From the NCBI GenBank assembly GCA_949752735.1, contig OX457042.1, positions 30,930,116 through 30,994,115 on the forward strand: 64,000 nucleotides of DNA. The letters run 5' to 3'. Numbering within the stretch: position 1 is the stretch's first letter; the number at the start of each line of letters is the position of its first letter. Positions 23,098-35,346 of the stretch are shown one piece after another. Below the pieces are notes generated by a model. The model did not search any database and was not told where the DNA came from. It saw only the letters and a program-made list of their open reading frames with translations. This stretch comes from Lumbricus terrestris. Taxonomy: Eukaryota > Annelida > Clitellata > Crassiclitellata > Lumbricidae. Position numbers and translations under genes: made by a program.

Positions 23098-24654
23098 ATT
23101 GCCGTACCAACTCATCAGACCTTCATCCGAAAATTATTGAAAACATAATGGTGAAATACGCAGACCGTACGTATTTGACTGTTGAAGCTACAATGAGGGT
23201 CACGATCTACGAGGAGATGAACATGGGCTGCAGTCCAGAACAACAGCCGACGATTCTGTAGTCGTCGACTTAATCACTTTTGTTGAATACGTTTTCTCGA
23301 AACACCATGTAGCAGAGTGAAGTCTTCTACCACTTGCGAAGGACGTACAATAGGAACTTCGGGATTAAAGGCCTGGGCTGGTATGCACAGGACACAGCAT
23401 AAGGTAATCACATATAGTGCCTAAACGCTGCTTTGCAATTCCCTATATAGTCATTGGAATGTATCCATATGCACGAGAAAAAATAGCAACGAGAATAACT
23501 AAGCTACACATTCCTTGCAGCCGACGATGCATGACGCTTGCTCTTCCCCCCAATTCAATGGGTTATAGCTGAGCGCGCATGCGTGAAAGATATTTATATG
23601 CGGTCGGTGCAGCGTGGGGTAAACAGATTCAGACCTAAAGACGGGCCCCAGGGAAATGTCGACGGCTGCCTATTGTTCGCGCTGTATACGAGTTATACCC
23701 TCATGTGCATACGGGCCCAGGGCTGGTATGCACAGGGCACGGCATAAGGTAATCACATATAGTGCCTAAACGCGACTTAGTAATTCCCGATATAACCATT
23801 GGAATGTATCCATATGCACGAGAAAAAATAGCAACGAGAATAACTAATCTACACATTCCTTGAACCCGACGATGCATGACGCTTGCTCTTCCCCCAATTC
23901 AATAGATCGTTGGCAGCGTGGGGTAAACAGAATCAGACCTAGAGCGGCCCGTAGGGAAATATCGGACGGCTGCCTATTGTTCGCGCTGTCCAGCGAAAGT
24001 CGGCCGTCTATTGTTCACAATGGGAGTAGCCGGCTTAAACCTACCTCGAAGTTGGAATAACGTTATACCTTGTTTAATTCGCTAATCTCAATCCGTGCAT
24101 ACGGAAATAACCCAGTATTCCTGTATAGGCCAGATTTAAGCCAAATATACGAGTTATGCGCTCATGTGCATACGGGCCCAGGTGTCTACTGCATTAGTCT
24201 CAAACAAGCGACCAGAGGGTCCCATGCGGCCCATGGACCCGATTAATGTGGCCGGCGAAATCCATCTGGCTATTGAATGTTTAAAAGAAGAAATCTTGTG
24301 TGCGGTTTGTGTGCCTGGTTTTGATAGTAAAGATTAGTAAAACCACTTGCGCAGATGCCCTGTAGAAAACATACTATTTCCTATCTGCAAATTACACTTT
24401 AAAAAGCATAAGTTACCTCCGTGAAGTCGCCTGTCGTTGAAGGAAAGCTGGCCCGTAGCCTGTCCTAATATCGGCCCTGCTGCCTCGACCACCAATGAGT
24501 TAATCACGGCACCAAATGAATCTTTCACGGCACCAACTGAATCAAATGCCTGCATACGGAGTGTCGATCGCGTCCAGACATTTAAGTAGGAAAACAGCAT
24601 CCCAGCAATGAAGCTGATCAGAATGGTAAAGACAAACCTTGGACGCGTTGCCAT
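20555..24654 (-). CDS. Core 1 beta-1,3-galactosyltransferase (C1GALT1-like)
   Basis: Three exons join in phase: 24654-24417, 21730-21069 and 20695-20555, 1041 nt in all for 346 aa (human C1GALT1 is 363). The enzyme adds galactose to GalNAc-Ser/Thr to make the core 1 mucin O-glycan in the Golgi. A type II anchor lies at residues 8-28. The catalytic domain has VLCLVMTYPENH (94-105), the metal-binding GDDDTYV (173-179), FFGQ, GGAGY (214-218) and EDVDFGKCM (245-253). The C-terminal exon encodes SDYAISFHYLDP and YFVYHMNPYG, typical of the family. The vertebrate CCSD stretch is replaced by SLSD, so it may belong to a side branch. The exon 2 donor is the weak AACAG|GTTGAC. Intron 1 is packed with repeats. 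The gene is single copy here, outside the duplicated blocks. Confidence 0.9.
22085..22376 (+). mobile_element. LINE reverse transcriptase fragment (palm motif)
   Basis: A frame with CMDFLKVFDTVRHSTLAAKL matches the LDFSKAFDTVxHxxLLxKL motif of non-LTR reverse transcriptases. It lies in C1GALT1 intron 1 and is antisense to that gene. Confidence 0.65.
22380..22775 (-). mobile_element. LINE reverse transcriptase C-terminal fragment
   Basis: The minus strand encodes the same C-terminal type as 6168-6600 (TNES, GHVMR-like pieces), with frameshifts. It sits next to the plus-strand RT fragment at 22085-22376, but the two have opposite orientation and are independent insertions. Confidence 0.6.
23038..23096 (+). 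repeat. (TA)n microsatellite
   Basis: About 29 TA units in C1GALT1 intron 1. A 135-codon frame across it is an artefact of the dinucleotide repeat. Confidence 0.95.
23375..23718 (+). mobile_element. TIR repeat, second copy (internally deleted)
   Basis: It starts GGGCTGGTATGCACA and ends GTGCATACGGGCCC, as at 4606-5106, but is 344 bp long because an internal segment is missing. Confidence 0.65.
23720..24179 (+). mobile_element. TIR repeat, third copy, directly adjacent
   Basis: It starts one base after the second copy ends, in the same orientation, and ends GTGCATACGGGCCC. With 23375-23718 it forms a head-to-tail pair. Confidence 0.65.
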
Positions 24655-24659
24655 TGTAA

Positions 24660-25320
24660 ACAGCCAATCAAACCTAATCTGTCAGAATTTTTATAGCGTC
24701 CACTGTCCAGAACAATTCCAGTACAAGAAGTTTTAGTAGAAGGTCAGCAAATACCATTAATCGCAATCCTTGAAGGTGAAGTCCAGCGAAGTTCAATAAT
24801 GTCCAGTTTACAAGATGGTCGTCCACGCCGCTATTAAAATGTTTGAACTTTAATCAAAGCAAAGTGAACAATTTTTATAGCGCGGTTTTTATCGCCCGTG
24901 TGGCTGGATCCAGGCGATTAAAAATCCATAACCTGTCTCTATGACATTGTATCCAGCTAGGTGCACGATGGGCCAGAAATGTCAGTTCTTAACCAGCTTT
25001 TTATTCTGCCAAAATACGCAGCTCTCCGATGCGTGTCAGTTCAGCATCCAATACAACGGGAAGAGACTGCGACTCTAAAACGTAAGCAACACAGTAGGCT
25101 AAACACCCATTCCAAGTGAGTAAGTAAGTAAGTGAAGTATATTCTTTAGCACGACCAGCTGTCAAACAGCACTCTTATGAGCAGGTATCGCATGTAAAAT
25201 TCACATCCGACATGGAAAACTATCAACACTCAACAAGCTCATTAAGAATGTTGAAGACAAATAATTGGTAGACGAAATAAATAGGCATACGGATAAAGCT
25301 GTGGCCTATGATCATGCATT
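24660..25320. other. Region upstream of C1GALT1-like gene
   Basis: Presumed promoter side of the minus-strand gene. I see no TATA box at a convincing distance and no other gene. TTTTTATAGCG occurs at about 24690 and 24870. Confidence 0.35.
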
Positions 25321-25329
25321 CAATTTGTG

Positions 25330-25560
25330 GGGTGCGGTGGTATGGTAGCGGATTCGGTGCCATGGGGCCAGAAAATTCCAGCTTCGAATACACCTAAAGC
25401 CGGACGCCGTCGCGTAGAGCCCATGAGCAAGTCCACTCGCAATTGCTCGTGCGCTTCGGCGTGAAACTCCGATGCAGTGTCCGCGCTGTAGTCGGAAACC
25501 CTATGAGTAGGATCTTGAAGGGACGCTATGGCACATGCAAAAAATAAGCACACAAACGCT
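25330..25560 (+). mobile_element. tRNA-headed SINE, near full length
   Basis: It begins GGGGTGCGGTGGTATGGTAGCGG (A-box-like) with a B-box-like AGCTTCGAATAC about 50 bp on. The body contains GAGCAAGTCC, TGTCCGCGCTGTAGTCGG and CTTGAAGGGACGCTAT, which also occur as headless fragments after every Gly/Tyr gene. The tail is A-rich (about 25548). This copy identifies those fragments as one SINE family. Confidence 0.65.
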
Positions 25561-26756
25561 GTCATGCGTGGGACAGTCTTGCTGTCAAGACTTGAACCAA
25601 GAATTTGAACCTCAAGACCAATGCCAAGATCAAGATTTTTCGGTCTCAAGACCAACACAGAAAACTTTGAAAAACGAACTAGAGCGCAAGACCCTGATGT
25701 CGAGGACAGCAGGACTGGTATAATTTATACGAGTAACTTAATGTCTATGAATATTAATTTAAAAAAATTAAACTCATATATTTATTGCTATGCAGTATGC
25801 AACCATAAAGTATTCGATGCACTAGAGAGCAAACATAATATTGCACGTCCTCAGTTTTGTCGGTTGGTCTTTCGGTACGTTAAGTCGACGAGTTCATAGC
25901 ATATTCATGTTACACATAGAAACCGTCTGCTTGAAATCTTCTCTGCATCTCCAGTGCTCTTTGACCTTATTCTCTTCATCTTTTCAATGTTGCAACTGAT
26001 CGCAATCGTAATCTCCAAGCCTCTAAAGCGCCACTCAAAAGTTAAGCTCGGGCACCAGTTTATTCACGAGCGCTGCGTTGAATCAAAAGGGGGTGTCCGT
26101 AAGAGTATAGTTCAAAGAAGGTCCGGGTTGTTAGACGTTCAGTCGAACGACGACTGATCAGCTCAATTGAATTCGATTTTAGTCTATTCAAAACTTCAGG
26201 CTGGCAGAGCGCAACCTGTTACATCTAGGCTCTTGGCCCTAACTAATTTTACAAAGATTTTTTATAAGCTTACATGCTTATCTTGGATGAATGCCATTAA
26301 AGCCTGTGGCGTCGCTTTGAAGAAGAAATTCAACCACTCTACAGTTTCTTGTTTTGCAGAATTGATCGATCCAAGCTGCCTATCAATAAAAAAAAATTAT
26401 TAGAGCGTGTAGGTCAATCAAAACCGATGTTTTCGTGACTTGCCCGACACCATCACGTCCATCAGTAAGTCGTTACCTGCCGTGATAGTAGATTGCTTTT
26501 AAAGTGAATTGAATTGCTATGGCCATTAGATCTCGGAAGTATTCGTTGTATTATCCGCCTCAATATAGGTCGACTTCCTTTCTGAGCTCTACCGAAGCAC
26601 AACGTGCACAGTGTAGGCTAGGCCTATAAGCTATCTAGCAGTAGTCGAGAAGCTCTGCAGAAAGTAGGCCTATCTGCTATGCATGTGAAAATGAGCCTTT
26701 AATGTACGAGCAATTGCAAGGAGCAGCATTATATGGATCTATAGTCAATTAGTCAT
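25560..26756. other. Unassigned intergenic sequence
   Basis: CAAGACC-type short direct repeats occur at 25588-25660. No coding region is recognised; frames of 60-92 codons here show no family features. Confidence 0.4.
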
Positions 26757-26910
26757 GGGCGGTGTTTGGTTTCTGTTCTTGGAGGGGCTAAAGCCTTCTT
26801 GGGGGGCTAAGCCCGGGAAAAGATACCATTTACACGGCAAAAAAATGAATCTGGGTCTTCTTGGGGGGGGGGGGGGATTAGCCCTCCCTAGCCCCTGATA
26901 AACTCCGCCT
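26757..26910 (-). mobile_element. MITE-like repeat, second copy
   Basis: Inverse orientation of the repeat at 60-207: it begins GGGCGGTGTTTGGTTTC and ends TGATAAACTCCGCCT. A poly-G run of about 13 lies at 26863-26876. Confidence 0.6.
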
Positions 26911-27196
26911 TTGTCTATGGCATTAGTTGTTGTTGTAGACTTGTAGTAGTTGTGGTGTTAGTCAATAATAGAAGGCCTAGTAGTCAGTGACACAGCTAGA
27001 TTTTCATGGATCCGCGTGCAGAGGTCCCCCAGGGGCCACTGTTTAGCCTTGTAATTGGGCCGGTAACTTTGCGTTCTTGCAATCAAGATCACCGAAACTA
27101 ATCAACGCATTACTCGTGTAATGCAACTCACTCACAGTACCCCACTCATCTCGAGCAGCATCTCATAATTTTTCGGGCCGCGCAAACTTTGCGGAA

Positions 27197-27197
<1 letters not shown>

Positions 27198-27264
<67 letters not shown>
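27198..27264 (+). repeat. (GT)n microsatellite upstream of gene C
   Basis: About 33 GT units. Similarity to the upstream flanks of the other Gly/Tyr genes begins at this tract; to its left (26920-27190) the sequence is unrelated to theirs. Confidence 0.95.
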
Positions 27265-27266
<2 letters not shown>

Positions 27267-27284
27267 ACTGTCAGGTATAGGAAT

Positions 27285-27412
27285 TTACGATGCTACGTGA
27301 TTGGAATTTGCCAATTGCAACTCCGACTGTGTGTTCCCATGCACATCCGGTGATAACTGTGGAGCAATAGTAGGCCTATAAAAGGCCGGTAATGTCGTTG
27401 ATTTTCAGCAAG
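27285..27412 (+). promoter_or_regulatory. Promoter of Gly/Tyr gene C
   Basis: TATAAAAG is at 27377-27384, 98 bp before the ATG. Here the TATA box overlaps a TAGGCCTA palindrome (27371-27378). ATTGG...CCAAT and TTTCAGCAAGCATTT are conserved. Confidence 0.75.
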
Positions 27413-27474
27413 CATTTCATACAGTCAACCATCCAGTTGTGTCCTATCGTCAGTAGCTGCTCGAGATCTCAGAA

Positions 27475-27711
27475 ATGAAGACCTTCATTGCTTTGCTACT
27501 GGTGGCCGTTGCCATTGTCGGACTCACGTCTGCCAGTGGATACGGAGGATATGGTGGATACAGTGGATACGGTGGATACGGTGGTGGATACGGTGGATAC
27601 GGTGGATATGGTGGCGGATACGGTGGATACGGTGGATATGGCGGCGGATACGGACATGGTGGTTATGGCGGATACGGTGGCTACGGAAATGGTGGATACG
27701 GAGGATATTGA
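27475..27711 (+). CDS. Secreted Gly/Tyr-rich peptide C
   Basis: The 78-aa product is the longest of the five. The signal peptide is MKTFIALLLVAVAIVGLTSA, and the Ala before SGYGG makes the best cleavage site of the set. The mature part is GGY/GGGY repeats with one Ser, one His and one Asn. The last GGA codon of the other copies is TGA here, so the final Gly-Tyr is lost, and the ancestral TAG follows two codons later. The donor is at 27723. Proximal promoter and intron resemble type 2 copies (B, E), yet the gene stands before a LicD-like gene as type 1 copies do. Confidence 0.83.
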   Translation: MKTFIALLLVAVAIVGLTSASGYGGYGGYSGYGGYGGGYGGYGGYGGGYGGYGGYGGGYGHGGYGGYGGYGNGGYGGY

Positions 27712-29500
27712 TATTAGAAAAGGTAAGCCAATCAGAGCAGCTATTGATCACACCTGCAAGAACTAAGCGTGAGTCACAAATTACACTGAATATAAAAAAA
27801 TCGTTTATAGGACCGGAGCAATTCATGTAGAGCTGCACAATCGTTATTGCAAAAATCGTAAACTGGAAATTTCCACAGCGGCCACAAAAGCCAAGTTGCG
27901 GTAACCAGCAAATTCACAGAAGCTCAGTCAAAGCTACCCCCTCAAAGTCCGACCCACACCTCAAAGAGGTGAGGGGTGTAAACAGTCAAGTAAGGGATCG
28001 CCTGCAGGGGCTATGCCATCAGTGGTGAAGGCATATGCCGAAATACCACCTAGGGCGATACGCGAGGTGGGAAGGCTCTGCAGGAACCCCGAAAAACTGG
28101 CTAATGTGGGCAGCGAAGGCCTGGGCAGCAGCGGGTCTTGCGACGGTGATCGGGTGGATGATTACGAAAGTGAAAACGACTGATCAACGAAAGGCTGGTC
28201 TATTGACCGCCACTGCAAGGTGGAAAGGTTTGGGAATCTACCACCTCATTTTTCCAATGAGCATAATGGACGGTTCATATCTATCTAAACTCAGTCAAAG
28301 CAAAATCAATAGGCAAAAGGTCAAGTTCCGGAGTGTCAGGCGAGGAGTTAGACAACAATAGAGGATAGACCTGCTTGGGGATGCTTGATTGCCAATTATA
28401 TAAGATATTATGTTATTGTTGCCTATGATGCAGTCTTTAAAAAGTGCACAACTAAACAATAGTATTGGACCCTGTATATAGAACATCACTTGAATTTAAG
28501 TCTAGTCTACTAGGTCCTCTTAAATGGATCGCACAACCCATGCATGTTCGTTTTTGTGTAACACACGAGAGAAGATAGACGGTTTGGTTTCTGGACACTA
28601 AGCGGATTTAGGTGGTCCATTGGTAGATTGTTTGATACTTTGATTGGAAGGCACATTGACTGGCTAAATGATTGACTAACTGACTAAGTGATTGGCTAAC
28701 TGGCTGACTGATTGAATGAATGACTGAGTTAGTGAAGAACTGACGTTCTGGTCAACACATTTACCAATTATTGATTGATTGATTATTCGTATAAAACGTT
28801 ACACCTAAATTATTCAAAACCGTGTACTGATTAGTTGCATGTTGTTTACGAACAACTAAACTAGAGTCACTGGATCCATGACTACGGTTTCCTCACTTCT
28901 TCTTTCCTTTGCCTGTCTAGGCTGTTTGTAGTCGGTGCTCAGAAGAAGATGGATTTCAACCCAAACGTTTGTTTGGTCAACAATTCTTTCGCATCATTTA
29001 ACCTAAGACGATCACAGCTGCAAACAGATGCCACCGTGTGACTTCATAACATAACCAACATTGCGAGTACATTGCAGGAACACTACGACGGCAGATCGAA
29101 AACATAATTATTGAACAATGCGAGAACATTGCGGTTGCGATGCTGATACACGATGAGGGCGAGGGGCTTGGAATTTATGTAGACTTATTTTGCGTGCAAT
29201 TTCACACCTCGAGAAATTCAGAAAATTATTCTTCCGGTTGCATTACCGTATTCTACAGAAAGAGATTGATTGGTAGGTCAGGGGTTGATAGGTCATTTGA
29301 TTGATTTGTTGCCTGACTGATTGAATAATTTATTGATCGGTAATTCTATGAGAACATTTCGTGTATAATTTAAAATGTTCATAGATTATTTCTACAAACA
29401 TTTTCTAGGCTGTTGCTGTTGCAGTAGGATATGTTTTGTATGATAGATTTACTTGATCGAGTCACTTCTGTGGAGATGGTAATACATCGCTGAATAAAAA
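27712..29500 (+). other. Gene C intron and downstream exon
   Basis: The intron 27723-28920 (1198 bp, acceptor GCCTGTCTAG) is about twice as long as in A and D because of extra sequence at about 27850-28400. That extra part holds a 108-codon frame (28035-28361) I cannot assign. Exon 2 starts at 28921. A one-base loss after AACCCAAA shifts the small exon 2 frame. AATAAA is present at 29493-29498, the best poly(A) signal of the five copies. Confidence 0.6.
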
Positions 29501-29619
29501 ATTTGAAATCATCTTGTCTTATGCTATGAGTTGATCAATAGGCTATATATATATTATTATGGGCTATTACTGCCAATAATAATTATATTAATACTACTAG
29601 TAAAGTTCAAGAAAACAGT

Positions 29620-29800
29620 TCATTACCTTATGCTCTGAGAAGTTCAAGTATCCGCATAAGCAAGTCCTTTCCTCGCAATTGCTCATACGCTTCAGGGCGA
29701 AACCCCGAAAGGTTCCCGATTTAGTTTCCGCGCTGTAGTCGGGAGCGCCTCTGAGCAGTAATCTTGAAGGGACGCTATAGCAAGTCCTCTTACATGAAAT
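29620..29800 (+). repeat. SINE-body fragment downstream of gene C
   Basis: Same headless SINE fragment as at 2945-3118, with an 11-bp extra GAAAGGTTCCC stretch. Confidence 0.55.
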
Positions 29801-29929
29801 ATATTTATATATATATTTATATTTTATAATATAATTTATATTAATACTAATCAAGTCCTCTAACATACAATATAATTATATTAATAGGCTACTAATAAAT
29901 ACCAATAACAAATAGGCTATTTAATAATA

Positions 29930-30720
29930 TCCTGCCCCACGCGGCCACTGTGGGCGAGGTGTGTGTTGGGTAGGGGTGAGGTGACCCCGGCAGCACTCGG
30001 TCTGGCTGCATGGTTTCAGGTGAATAGCTGTGAAACTATATGGCGACTAAATGGAAATTGCGAAAGTTTGGGTTTTTGCCCCACCTAGCCCCCCCATGGT
30101 AGGTGAGAATCGCCAACTCTTCCGCTGGGTGGTTCTGATGGCCTTCTGTCTAGGTAGAAAGTTCCAGATCAATAGCTGCGTGTTACCGAAAGAAAATTGT
30201 TTTTGCTCCCCTTCCACCCTAGCTCCATGGTGGGAGGTAATTCGTCAACCGCTCCACGGGTGTCCCATGCCCAGATCTACGCAGTAGTGAAGATTTGGAG
30301 CAAAAAGCTCAAAAACTGTGGAAATGCATCCCGGTCAAACAGACAGACAGACAGACGGACAGACAGACAGACAGACACACAGACAGACACACAGAATCTT
30401 CGCTTCATTTATTTTGATATAGTATACTTTCAACCTATTATTTGAACTAGTGATTATGCTTGACATTTTGTCATAATTAATTATGCAAAACTGACACGAA
30501 AATCTTACAAGAAAACACGAATTTGTTGTTTAAAAAAACCAAACCATCCAAACTTAAATGGCTGACGATTATCTCAATAGGGCACAACTAAGAGACCCTA
30601 GAACAGTCAAAGTGTTCACTATAATTATAGATGGCACAGAGGGACAGAGCGGGGAGGGGCGCTTGGCCCCGAGTGGGCGTTTTGCCCCTCTGTAAATCCC
30701 AATTACAATTACAATAATAA
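29930..30720. repeat. Unclassified repeat region, block 2 copy
   Basis: Counterpart of 3500-4310 with the CATGGT(A/G)GG motifs and a longer CAGACAGA tract (30340-30395). No intact gene. Confidence 0.4.
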
Positions 30721-30844
30721 TGTCTTCGCTTTAAAGTTGTCCATAAGACTGTAAAATTTCATTTCGAAATTCGTACTTTTTGTCAAGATATTGGCAAAAA
30801 ACCGTATGGGGGGTCTTATTAGGCCCACCCTTAGATTACTTTGC

Positions 30845-31215
30845 TGCGCTGGAATCCCTGTTCAAGACGGTCCTGAAATATTGCTGACCAGAACACAGTT
30901 AACAGAAATTGTTACAAATAAATCTACATTGTGCCATTCATTCTTCTGTCTGCAACCGATGTTATTTTTGTCTAGAACCTTTGCTTTTCAGATCACATCA
31001 CCCATCTTTCCTACAATTGCTGCATGCACATCCGTGGCCTTCGCAGAATCCGCCCAATGCTCGACTTCAAAACTGCATCTAATCGCCACATCTATATAAT
31101 AGTTCACGCCAGACTAGGTCACTTCAACACACTTTTCTTGAATATACAATGTAAACATTACCAAAATCGCTACATCTATAGCTGACGCCAAACAAGATCC
31201 CTTCAATAGTCAATA
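30845..31215 (+). mobile_element. CR1/L2-type LINE remnant, block 2 copy
   Basis: Counterpart of 5625-5990 without the MITE insertion. Same degraded HIRDL..RP..DF region. Confidence 0.58.
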
Positions 31216-31333
31216 CTTTTTTCCTGAACATGGGCATCTCAAATAAACCACTTCCAAGCCAGAGCTATGCGCCGGCGCGCCGCCGCTCTCAAGTCGGCGC
31301 ATGGTTCTGCTCCAAGCTATTCAGTCTAAGTTT

Positions 31334-32817
31334 CTACGACATTTGTGTCTTATACTCTTTACCACTAACGTCTTGTCTAGCAAGGTTCAGTAGGTCCCTT
31401 CCCAATTCTCTTTCCAGCCTGATGCATACGCCGCCCTTGCAACTTGTGTTACCGGTACTCGCTGTTGTATCGAAACATATGGCCACGATTCTGTCTTTCA
31501 ATGCCCAACGTCTGATCTCGGCCAAACACGCATCTGAGAAGCTGTACCAGATTGGAGTTTGGGGATGGCCAATAGCTTGGTCACCTCCTTACCCGATACC
31601 ATTATCGGAAGGCGATCAACACACCCTCGTCCTGTCCCTGTAGCATCTGGCATGATCTTGCCATCCCAGTGAATAGTAAGAGGAACTTTCGGATCGAAAG
31701 ATTCATGAATTTCTGCTGCTAGGGCTGCACGGCTATCCTTCCTTGCTCGATGAATCGCAGGACTGATAATCAGCTCGCCATCTGGTGCTGCACAAAGATT
31801 GGATACAGCGAGAGCAGTCAAAATGTGAGAGGCCTTCCTGCTGCTAGTTTTGGTACGATCTAGAGCAGCAGCAACATCACGAGTAATATAACGACAGAGA
31901 TTGTCCCCCTTCGCCGTTTTGGAGGCCAAGCAGACGTCGAAGGTTCTGGTTCTTTTTCTGAGCTACTGGATGACGCCTCTCAGTGGCGGCGCTAGGGGGA
32001 GGGCTGGGGGGGCTAAGCCCCCTACAAGAGGCTCAGCCCCCCCTAAAAAAAGGGCCATCCGAAATTTTTTTACAGTGAAATATCCACGATTTTGGACTGA
32101 TGACTAAAAAAAAAAGGTCGTCAGAAATTTTCATGAGATTTCGGTCGATGACTAAAAAAAAAGGTCGTCAGAAATTTCGGCGGCGAAAATGGAAAATATT
32201 TTCATGAGATTTCGGTCGAGGCTTCAGCCCCCCCGAAACTGAAATCCTGGCGCCGCCACTGACGCCTCTTCCTCAGATGACTTTTCCAGCATAGAAACTT
32301 CCGTCACTGCAGCAGCTATGCTAGCACGATAGCGTTCCATACGCTCTGCAAGTGCTGCTGATCTTGCTACCAATCTCTTTTCTTGCTGTTCAAGCTTGAC
32401 ATCAATGCCTGCCATTGAACCACGTCGTCCTGTCTCACGCTGTGCTTTCAAAAACTGTCGATCCTCTTCTATCTTGATTATTGTCATGGCATCACTGTGT
32501 GCAATGTCAAAGAGATCCTCCAGGGAATCCTTGAAAGACTCACGCTTTCCATCTTCGGTTTCTGACTTCCACGAAATATTTTTCTTAAGGTTTTGCCATT
32601 CCTTATGGAGATGTCGTAGCCGATCCCAAACGTGGTTCTTAGTCTTCGTTACAATGCGGGCTCTTTCCCAAATTGGGAGTGCCATAGCTGCCGTTTCTTT
32701 TACGCTATCATCCAGACTCTGTTTTCTTAGTGTATGGAAATTAAAAAGCACCTTCAAAACCTGACCTCGTGTCGGTAACTTCGCATAACTTAAATGATCT
32801 TCCGTACTGCCTATCAA
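31334..32817 (-). pseudogene. Broken gene of the hAT-like element, block 2 copy
   Basis: Minus-strand pieces 32817-32224, 31929-31498 and 31525-31334 correspond to the N-terminal and middle parts of the block 1 copy. The first piece is longer and less damaged here (FNFHTLRKQSLDD through ALAERMERYRASIAAA), so this copy helps define the ancestral protein. The MITE interrupts the acidic linker. The C-terminal part is deleted. Confidence 0.6.
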
Positions 32818-33204
32818 CCAGATTTCAGCCTTTTTTCTAGAGATTTAGCCATCCCAAGTGCGATATGATATATTAATTAAAACAGCCACTGTCCGCCATT
32901 TGCAGCCCGACAACAATGACATAAGCAAAAGATAAGCTGTCATTGTCACTAATATTGATTAGTTGGGAAGCGGCCATTCAGAAGGGGTCAAAGGCTGGGC
33001 AAGATTGGAAATCATGAAGAAATTGCCTATAATGCAACCTGGTTCCTAACTTTGGTCGCTTTGAGCAGCTCCTAAATGTTGAGCTATTAGGATATAATTT
33101 TGGATATGGAGGTTATTCATGACCTGGCACGATAATTTAACTTGGTCGTTAAAAAAATATTCGAGTTAAATTTGCACATGAACCGGTACCTTAAAAACAC
33201 CCTA
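31380..33204 (-). mobile_element. Truncated hAT-like element, block 2 copy
   Basis: Matches 8789-10322 of the block 1 element and keeps the right end ACACCCTA followed by ATGGGTAT (33205-33212). The left part, together with the 3' half of the host LINE, is deleted: CACTAACGTCTTG joins directly to CAAGGTTCAG. A hAT MITE is inserted at 31981-32261. Confidence 0.8.
31981..32261 (+). mobile_element. hAT-type MITE with 8-bp TSD ACGCCTCT
   Basis: The 281-bp element begins CAGTGGCGGCGCTAGG and ends CCTGGCGCCGCCACTG (one mismatch). ACGCCTCT flanks it at 31973-31980 and 32262-32269. The block 1 copy of the host element is uninterrupted. Confidence 0.9.
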
Positions 33205-33430
33205 ATGGGTATGAAAATGGACTTTCCCAGTCTTTGGGCCATTCTTCTGTCTCCCATATCCGATTGCATAGTGCTGTCAGTTCTTCTATCATTCCGTCTC
33301 CGGCCTCTTTGATCAGTTCAATGGGTATTTCGTCCGCACCAGATGTCCTATTATCTTTGATTTATCTGATTGCCCACTCCACACCCGATCTCATGACACT
33401 TGGTTCTATCTCGTAATCCTCTGTGGCGCC
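33205..33430 (-). mobile_element. LINE fragment, block 2 copy
   Basis: Counterpart of 10323-10545 beyond the hAT-like end; same RT N-terminal segment, ending at GGCGCCGTTAAG. Confidence 0.65.
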
Positions 33431-33559
33431 GTTAAGAAAAGGAATTACATTCAACAGAAAAAATTCAGGTGGGTGGTCAATCACTGGTCATGCGTTCTGG
33501 GAAAATTATAGACATGACCATGTTCCCATTCCTAAATAGAGAACGAGCGATCAATCGTA

Positions 33560-33807
33560 ATAATAATAATATTATTAATAATATAATATAATTGTGTCTG
33601 AAATTGGACGCCGACTTTCAAAGTTATCCGGAGATTTACGCGAAACTGGTTTCCTTTTCCAGAACATTTCAGTTACAATCCAACGCTACAACGCCGTTGC
33701 CTACCAGGGCGCCTTGTCTGGACTACCCGGGGCCATGGACTGGCCACCCTAAACAAACTAAAATTGTTCTGTAAAAACTTAATCGAATTCTAGACCAACA
33801 TTCCAGT

Positions 33808-33877
<70 letters not shown>

Positions 33878-33889
33878 GGGCCTAATAAC

Positions 33890-33939
<50 letters not shown>

Positions 33940-33958
33940 TAACAATAATAATAATAAT

Positions 33959-33960
<2 letters not shown>
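33560..33960 (+). repeat. Short unassigned segment and (AAT)n tract
   Basis: After AATAATATTATTAATAA a 200-bp segment without recognisable coding sequence runs to about 33800, then (AAT)n to 33958. The AAT tract is the 3' tail side of a minus-strand LINE. Confidence 0.7.
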
Positions 33961-34866
<906 letters not shown>

Positions 34867-34984
34867 AATAGTATTAATAATAATAATAATATACGACGAC
34901 TAGGCGCCGTTCCAGATGTTTTTATTATGTTCTTAATTAATATTTAAGTCCCTGAGGGATCCTAAATACGTCAAGGCAATAAAA

Positions 34985-35007
34985 AAAAAATAATAATATT
35001 ATAATAT

Positions 35008-35073
<66 letters not shown>

Positions 35074-35280
35074 AACAATAATAGTAATAATAATAATAAT
35101 AATAATAAAAATAGCAATAACAGCAATAATAAGGATAATGGTAATGATAATGGTAATAATAATGATAATAATAATATAGATAGTACTACTAATACTAACA
35201 ATAATGATGATGACAATAATGATTATAAAAATAATAAAAATGATGATGATGATGATAATAATGATGACGACGACGACGGC

Positions 35281-35346
<66 letters not shown>

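Noticed and set aside
22854..23261. 135-codon ORF across the (TA)n tract
   Set aside because: Held open by the dinucleotide repeat; no domain.
28035..28361. 108-codon ORF in the gene C intron as a host gene
   Set aside because: No recognised domain or splice context; more likely part of an unclassified insertion.
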